Notes under the pieces: model-generated
What the model saw: only the letters and a program-made list of their open reading frames with translations
Told to the model about the DNA's origin: nothing
Databases searched by the model: none
In this document: positions 59,341 through 64,000 of the stretch, one piece after another
Layout of the letters: each line of letters begins with the position of its first letter
Numbering within the stretch: position 1 is the first letter of the stretch
Origin: Sphingomonas yunnanensis
GTDB lineage: Bacteria; Pseudomonadota; Alphaproteobacteria; Sphingomonadales; Sphingomonadaceae
Direction: 5' to 3'
Length of the DNA stretch: 64,000 bases
NCBI RefSeq assembly: GCF_019898765.1
Contig: NZ_JAIOKB010000008.1
Span: 109,868-173,867 of the forward strand
Position numbers and translations under genes: made by a program

Positions 59341-59682
59341 TCAGGCCTTCTTGGCGCTCAGGTGCGCGCTGAGGTGCTTGTTCATCTCGAACATGCTGGC
59401 CGACTTCTTGCCGAAGATCTTCTCCAGCTTGTCGTCCGCGTTGATCTGGCGCTTGTCCTTCTCATCCTGAAGGTTGTGCTTCTTGATATACTCCCAGACC
59501 TTGCTGACGACCTCGCTGCGCGGCAGGTCGCTCTTGCCGACGATCTCGGCCAGCTCGGGCGACGGGGTGACCGGGGCGGTGATGCCACCGCGCGCGCCGC
59601 CGGCGGCCTTGCCGGTCGACTTGACCTTCTTCTCGGCCGCGGCGGTCTCGTCCTTGCCGCGCTTCTCCGCTGATCGTGCCAT
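59341..59682 (-). CDS. SWIB/MDM2 domain protein
   Basis: A 113-residue basic protein. Residues about 36-110 are a SWIB domain (TPSPELAEIVGKSDLPRSEV, VSKVWEYIKKHNLQDEKDKR, QINADDKLEKIFGKKSASMF, EMNKHLSAHL), preceded by a Lys/Ala-rich tail (residues 1-35). SWIB is best known from chromatin-remodelling complexes of eukaryotes but is widespread as small stand-alone proteins in chlamydiae and alphaproteobacteria, where a DNA-binding or nucleoid role is supposed. The ATG has GAGGAGA upstream. Confidence 0.9.
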   Translation of the reverse strand: MARSAEKRGKDETAAAEKKVKSTGKAAGGARGGITAPVTPSPELAEIVGKSDLPRSEVVSKVWEYIKKHNLQDEKDKRQINADDKLEKIFGKKSASMFEMNKHLSAHLSAKKA

Positions 59683-59873
59683 CACACTCTCCTCTTTCCG
59701 CAGAAATGGTCCCCAGGTCGCATCGTCCGATGCTCTGCCATCCCACTCTGCCCACGGAGCGAACGCCGCTGCAAGTGAAACGATGCGTCCCCGCCGCCTT
59801 CCGAACGACTCGACGCGATAATCGGCCGGTATGCCGCCGCGGCAGCGGCGTGCCGGCGCCGCTGCGGTGTCGC

Positions 59874-62675
59874 TCAGAAGCGCGTGCGCACGCTCACCGC
59901 ATAGAGGCTGTCGTCGGTGCGCGTGTCGCGCCACAGATAATCCTCGTTGAAATAGCTGCGATAGCGCGAGCGCAGGATGTTGCTACCCTCGACCGTGACG
60001 GTCACGTTCCTGGTCACGTCATAGCCCAGGCTGAAGTCGAGCCGGCCGTTGGGGCGGACATAGTTGAGCCAGGCGGCCGAGCCGACCGGACGCACGTCCT
60101 GTGTGCCGGACCGGTCCTCGTCGAAATAGCGCGAGCGGTAGGTGTAGACCACGCGCGCCGAGAGGCCGCCGCGATCGTAGAGCAGGCCGGCGTTAAAATT
60201 ATACTTGGAGACGCCCTGGAGCGGGTAGCCCGACAGCGGGTCGTCGCCGCCCACCTCCGAGTCCGCCAGCGTGAAATTGCCGAATCCGCCCAGTCCAGCC
60301 AAGGCGCCGGGCAGGAAGGAGAAGAAGGTCTGCGCGCTGGCCTCGATCCCCTTCAGCTTGGCGGTGCCGACGTTGCGCGGGCGCGAGATGTTGTAGGTGA
60401 TGCCGTCGATCAGCTCGGCGGTGCTGGCGGTGATCACGCGGTCGCTGATGTCGCGGTAATAGCCCGCGAGCGCGATATAGCCGTCCTTCCAGTAATATTC
60501 GATCGTCGCGTCGTAGCTGTCCGACTTCTGCGGGCGCAGCTGCGGGTTGCCGCCCGAGCCGCTGTTGAGGATGTTGGGGTTGGTCGAGACGATATAGTTC
60601 AGCCCCGGGTTGAGCGAGCCGAACCCCGGGCGCGCCAGCGTCTTGGCATAGGTGGCGCGGAACTGGAGCCCGCCGCCGAGCTGGAGCCGCGCGCTCGCGT
60701 TGGGCAGCCAGTCGGTGTCACTGGTGCTGGACGTGGTCGTCACCGGCGTGCCGCTGACCAGCCCGGTGCCGCTGATCTCGCGGTCGGTCTTGCTGAGACG
60801 GACGCCGAGGCGACCGTCGAGCACCACCGGACCGGTGCCGAACGGCACCTCATAGCCCGCCTGGGCGTAGGCGGCGTAGCTCTTCTCCGCGACGTCGAAG
60901 CGGCGCGTCGGGTCGAACGGCGGCTGCCCGTCGGGGGCGCCGAAGAAGGCGCGCAGCGACTGCTGTCCCGCGCCGGACAGCAGATAGTCGGTGGACGGCA
61001 GCACGAACGGCGCGCCGCTGTTGATCTGCGGGATACCCGGCGCGCGCTCGAGCGGCAGCTCGGTCGCGGTGATCGGCGTGGCGAACGAGCCGCCCGGCGG
61101 ACTCATGCCGAGCTGGACCTGCTGGAAGTTGGCGGTGCGATCGGCGTAGCGGCCGCCCAGCTCGATCGTCTTGAGGATCGTGCCGACGTCATAGCTGGCG
61201 TCCGCCTTGGCGGCGAGCAGCCCGCCGCTGGCGCGCGAATAGTCCTGGAACAGCGCGTTGATGAAGGTGAAGCCCGCCGGGTCCGCCATCGGGTTGTTGG
61301 GCGCGGTGATCGCGGCGGTCTGGCTCGGATCGGTCAGCCCCAGCGTGACGCTCGGCACGCGCTTGCCGATGTCGACGATGAAATTGGCGTTGTTGGTGAT
61401 CGAGCGCTCGTAGCTGACGTCGAGATTGGCCTCGGCCGGCCCCTGGTCGAAGCGGAAGCCGCCCGCGGCGAGCCAGGTATCGGTGCGATTGTCATGCGCC
61501 TGTGTCGAGGTGAAGGCCTCGAGATCGTTGAAGGTCGCGCTGTTGAACGAGCAGAGGTTCTGCTGGGTGATCGTGGCCGCATCGGTGGTGGGATCCGGAT
61601 TGCCGCGGTTGGGCGCGACCGCCGCGGTGAAACAATCGTCCGACCGGTCGACGCCGGTGACGCTGCGCGCGGTGCTCAGCCGATATTCGTAGAAGCCGGT
61701 GGTGAACTTGCTGCGATAGGCCGAGTAGAGACCGTCGACATAGACCTCGAGCGCGGGGCTCGCCTGCCATTGCAGCGAGGCATTGGCCTGGGGGCGCTGG
61801 TAGCGGCCATATTCGTTGAGGCCGCCGGTCGAGATCGGCAGGATCAGCCCGTCGGCACCCGCGGGTCCGCCGTTCCCCGAGCGACGGTCGGCGACGTAGT
61901 TGCTCGGCCGGTTGTACGGCATGTCGTACCAGGAGACGTTGATCAGCGCGCCGATCTCGCCGATCCCGGTGTCCCAGCGGTCGGTCGCGAGGAAGCTGAC
62001 CTGCGGCCCCAGCTTCTCGGCGTTCGACGGATAATTGAGCTTGCCGCTCAGCGCGATCGTCGGCTCGGTATAGCTGAACGCCTTGTTGAGCCGCAGGTCG
62101 ATCGTGCCCGCGACGCCGCCCTCGATCAGATTGGCGGTGTTCGACTTGAACACGTCGACCCGCGCCACCGCCTCGGCGGGCAGGTCCTGGAAGGCGAAGC
62201 CGCGCCCCTCGGCGGTGAAGATCTCGCGCCCGTCCAACGTGGTGAGGATGTCGGGTAGGCCACGGACGAGCGGGTTGACGATCTCGTTGTTGCCGCCGAC
62301 CGTCACCTGCACGCCCGGCACGCGCTGCAGCGCGGCGGCGGTGGTGGGATCGGGGAATTTACCGATGTCCTGCGCGACGATCGAGTCGACCACCTGCGGC
62401 GCCGAGCGCTTGATCTCGGCGGCGCGCGCGAGGCTGGCACGGATGCCGGTCACGACGATCTCATCGCCGGTCGCCGCGGCGTCGGGCGCGGTGGCGGGAG
62501 GCGGAGCCGCGTCTGCGTCCGGGAGCGGGGCGCTGCCGCTGCCCGCGGGCGCGCCGGCGTCGCTCTGCGGCGGTGTCTGCTGCGCATCGGGCGGGGTGCT
62601 ACCCTGCTGCGCCGAAGCGGGAAGCGCGGCGGTCAGCGCCACCACGGATACTGACAGCGCGAGCTTGGAGCGCAT
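59874..62675 (-). CDS. TonB-dependent receptor next to a GH43 glycosidase
   Basis: A 933-residue outer-membrane receptor. A signal peptide ends at ALPASAQQG; a Pro/Ala-rich spacer follows; the TonB box is GDEIVVTGIRASL (about 70-82); the plug has AQDIGKFPDPTTAAALQRVPG, EIVNPLVRGLPDILTTLDGR and an EGGVAGTIDLRL segment; the barrel ends VSVRTRF. It belongs to the large alphaproteobacterial carbohydrate-receptor type. The GH43 gene lies 123 bp upstream on the same strand, so uptake of an arabinose- or xylose-containing oligosaccharide is likely. An AGGAGAGG ribosome binding site precedes the ATG. Confidence 0.93.
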   Translation of the reverse strand: MRSKLALSVSVVALTAALPASAQQGSTPPDAQQTPPQSDAGAPAGSGSAPLPDADAAPPPATAPDAAATGDEIVVTGIRASLARAAEIKRSAPQVVDSIVAQDIGKFPDPTTAAALQRVPGVQVTVGGNNEIVNPLVRGLPDILTTLDGREIFTAEGRGFAFQDLPAEAVARVDVFKSNTANLIEGGVAGTIDLRLNKAFSYTEPTIALSGKLNYPSNAEKLGPQVSFLATDRWDTGIGEIGALINVSWYDMPYNRPSNYVADRRSGNGGPAGADGLILPISTGGLNEYGRYQRPQANASLQWQASPALEVYVDGLYSAYRSKFTTGFYEYRLSTARSVTGVDRSDDCFTAAVAPNRGNPDPTTDAATITQQNLCSFNSATFNDLEAFTSTQAHDNRTDTWLAAGGFRFDQGPAEANLDVSYERSITNNANFIVDIGKRVPSVTLGLTDPSQTAAITAPNNPMADPAGFTFINALFQDYSRASGGLLAAKADASYDVGTILKTIELGGRYADRTANFQQVQLGMSPPGGSFATPITATELPLERAPGIPQINSGAPFVLPSTDYLLSGAGQQSLRAFFGAPDGQPPFDPTRRFDVAEKSYAAYAQAGYEVPFGTGPVVLDGRLGVRLSKTDREISGTGLVSGTPVTTTSSTSDTDWLPNASARLQLGGGLQFRATYAKTLARPGFGSLNPGLNYIVSTNPNILNSGSGGNPQLRPQKSDSYDATIEYYWKDGYIALAGYYRDISDRVITASTAELIDGITYNISRPRNVGTAKLKGIEASAQTFFSFLPGALAGLGGFGNFTLADSEVGGDDPLSGYPLQGVSKYNFNAGLLYDRGGLSARVVYTYRSRYFDEDRSGTQDVRPVGSAAWLNYVRPNGRLDFSLGYDVTRNVTVTVEGSNILRSRYRSYFNEDYLWRDTRTDDSLYAVSVRTRF

Positions 62676-62690
62676 GGGACCTCTCCTGAC

Positions 62691-62701
62691 ATGGTCGGAC
62701 C
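62691..62701 (+). promoter_or_regulatory. Possible third FadR/GntR-type site
   Basis: TGGTCGGACCG matches the FadR-type pattern TGGT-N3-ACCA at all positions but the last, and shares nine of eleven bases with site 2 (TGGTCGGGCCA). It lies 15 bp before the start codon of the GH43-linked receptor, overlapping the leader. Confidence 0.3.
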
Positions 62702-62739
62702 GCCCGCGTTCTCGGGAGACGATCTGCTATGTCGGCTAC

Positions 62740-62750
62740 TTATCAGATAA
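62740..62750. promoter_or_regulatory. TTATC-A-GATAA palindrome
   Basis: A perfect odd-length 11-bp palindrome in the 123-bp gap between the GH43 and receptor genes, about 65 bp upstream of the receptor start. The region is AT-richer than its surroundings, so it may be a promoter or an operator. Confidence 0.4.
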
Positions 62751-62798
62751 ATAGACGGCGCGTAGCGACAACCTTGCTGACCTGAAGCAGGAATGCGG

Positions 62799-63791
62799 TC
62801 AGTCGCCGAGCGGGGCCGGAAGCTCGATCGCTGTCAGCGGCACCTGTGGCACACCCGTGGCACTCCAGCGGACGCGGGCGACATGTGGCGCGCGTCCGGC
62901 GGTACACCCCTGCCCCGCCGCGCGGTTGGCATGGTAGACGATCCAGGTCTCACCACGGCGAGGCTCGAAGAAGGCGTTGTGCCCCGGTGCGAAGACGTGT
63001 GCGCCGGGGTTCGATGCCAGGATCGGGCGCGCCGCCTTGCTCCAGCTGCGGGGGTCCAGCAGGTCGGCGCCCGCGTCGGCGCGGAGCAGGCCTACCGCAT
63101 AGCCGTGCGACCAGCAGGCGCTGCCCGAGTAGCTGAGAAAGAGATCGCCGCGCGGGCCGCGGAGGAAGGCTGGTCCTTCGAGAATCTGGCGGCCGCCCTG
63201 CCGCTCCCACGATCGATCGGGCCGCGCGATGACGCGTTCGGGTCCGGTCAGTGTCCACGGGTTGCGTATCGCGGCGATCGCCAGGACGCTGTCGGGTCCG
63301 TCATAGGCCGAGTAGACGAACCAGGATCGGCCACGCGCGGTGAAGACGGTGCCGTCGAGCCCGGACAGCCGCGTCTTGACTCGGCCGCGGTCGACCCAGC
63401 GGCCGGCGCGCGGGTCGCTGGCGCGATTCTCCAGCACGAAGACGCCGCGATGCGCGTCGTCGTCGTGCGCGCTGTCCGCCGCGGTGTAATAGATGTACCA
63501 GCGGCCGTTGAGTCGATGAAGTTCGGGCGCCCAGATCGACCGCGCGTTGGCGCCGGCGGCTGGCGGCTGCCACACCGTCTCCTCGGTCGCGTCGGCGAGA
63601 TGGGCGAGATCGCGCGTGCGGCGGATCGCGAGGCGGTCGCCGCGGGTCGCCATCATGTAATACCAGCCGCCATGTACGACGACATACGGGTCAGGCGCGG
63701 AGTCGAGGAGGGGGCGTTGCTCGACGTATGGTGCCGGAGCGGCCGCGAACGATGCAACGGCGACGGCGAGCGAGCGGGGCGCAGGGGACAT
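62799..63791 (-). CDS. Exported GH43 family glycosidase
   Basis: A 330-residue enzyme of the five-bladed beta-propeller fold. The three catalytic acids are visible: general base Asp34 (SAPDPYVV), pKa-setting Asp146 (GLDGTVF) and general acid Glu205 (ILEGPAFL); IWAPELH near residue 87 and GHNAFFE (His271) complete the pattern. GH43 enzymes act on arabinan, arabinoxylan or xylan; the fit is nearest to exo-arabinanase/arabinofuranosidase types. The N-terminus has a short hydrophobic stretch (SLAVAVASFAAAPA) consistent with export. The ATG at 63789-63791 is used; longer frames run into the 5S gene and are not real. Confidence 0.88.
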   Translation of the reverse strand: MSPAPRSLAVAVASFAAAPAPYVEQRPLLDSAPDPYVVVHGGWYYMMATRGDRLAIRRTRDLAHLADATEETVWQPPAAGANARSIWAPELHRLNGRWYIYYTAADSAHDDDAHRGVFVLENRASDPRAGRWVDRGRVKTRLSGLDGTVFTARGRSWFVYSAYDGPDSVLAIAAIRNPWTLTGPERVIARPDRSWERQGGRQILEGPAFLRGPRGDLFLSYSGSACWSHGYAVGLLRADAGADLLDPRSWSKAARPILASNPGAHVFAPGHNAFFEPRRGETWIVYHANRAAGQGCTAGRAPHVARVRWSATGVPQVPLTAIELPAPLGD

Positions 63792-63920
63792 AACATGTCC
63801 ATGACGCTCCGACATCATGCTGTGCAAGGAGACCGCGACACGCCAGCGACGCTTCGCTCGCGGCTGAGACAGGGTGAATGGGTTCCGATGATGATGTGTG
63901 TGCAACGCGCTGGCTACAAT

Positions 63921-64000
63921 GCCTGGCGGCGACCTACTCTTCCATCGCTTGAGCGATAGTACCATTGGCGCGGTCGGGTTTCACGTCCGAGTTCGGGATG
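63921..64000 (-). rRNA. rrf: 5S ribosomal RNA, 3' part (runs off the right edge)
   Basis: The reverse complement reads CATCCCGAACTCGGACGTGA AACC... and ends ...GGAAGAGTAGGTCGCCGCCA GG, matching the conserved second half of bacterial 5S rRNA. About 80 of roughly 115 bases are present. An rRNA operon therefore continues to the right, transcribed toward the GH43 gene. Confidence 0.93.

Noticed and set aside
63791..63965. Longer form of the GH43 protein starting at 63965
   Set aside because: The extension would run through the 3' part of the 5S rRNA gene and has no signal peptide at its beginning; the ATG at 63789-63791 is preferred.

Overview
The window is chromosomal DNA from a high-GC alphaproteobacterium, most likely a Sphingomonas or close relative. 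The reasons are the strong GC bias at third codon positions, four TonB-dependent receptors in 64 kb, a sphingomonad style of sugar catabolism, BetI-like and FadR-like regulators, and a 5S rRNA gene entering from the right edge. No phage, insertion sequence, CRISPR array or tRNA was seen. The non-coding DNA is unusually rich in short palindromic repeats of several families, many of them paired hairpins of a nearly fixed 90-95 bp length.

Left part (1-8.6 kb): the start of an aldo/keto reductase; a four-gene unit of a lipoprotein, a membrane protein, a protealysin-type M4 metallopeptidase and an emfourin-type inhibitor of it; a 59-residue small protein; a hybrid histidine kinase; and a penicillin-acylase-family hydrolase.

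Sugar region (8.7-25 kb): a minus-strand operon (TonB receptor, uxuA, uxaC, uxuB, MFS transporter) that would import a uronate and turn it into 2-keto-3-deoxygluconate. It is followed by a FadR-type regulator and a divergent operon of a two-domain DUF1080 protein, three exported Gfo/Idh/MocA oxidoreductases and an ApbE-like protein. Near-identical operator-like palindromes lie in front of both operons. The ApbE-like gene carries palindromic repeats inside its reading frame.

Middle (25-38 kb): a three-domain exported protein (GH18-like, polysaccharide deacetylase, family 2 glycosyltransferase), a metallophosphoesterase, nicotinate phosphoribosyltransferase, then the complete yjfIJKLMC-type envelope locus arranged as two divergent triplets around a PspA homologue, then an OmpR-type two-component pair.

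Right part (38-64 kb): a TonB receptor with a good Pho box; a decayed ModE-type regulator; a PLP-dependent sulfur amino acid enzyme; another TonB receptor; a HAD hydrolase and small conserved proteins; a large hybrid kinase opposite a GAF protein; a TPR-sulfotransferase head to head with an amino acid permease; an FAD oxidoreductase; a Rieske oxygenase opposite a BetI-like repressor; an M20 peptidase; a SWIB-domain protein; a TonB receptor with a GH43 glycosidase; and the 3' part of a 5S rRNA gene.
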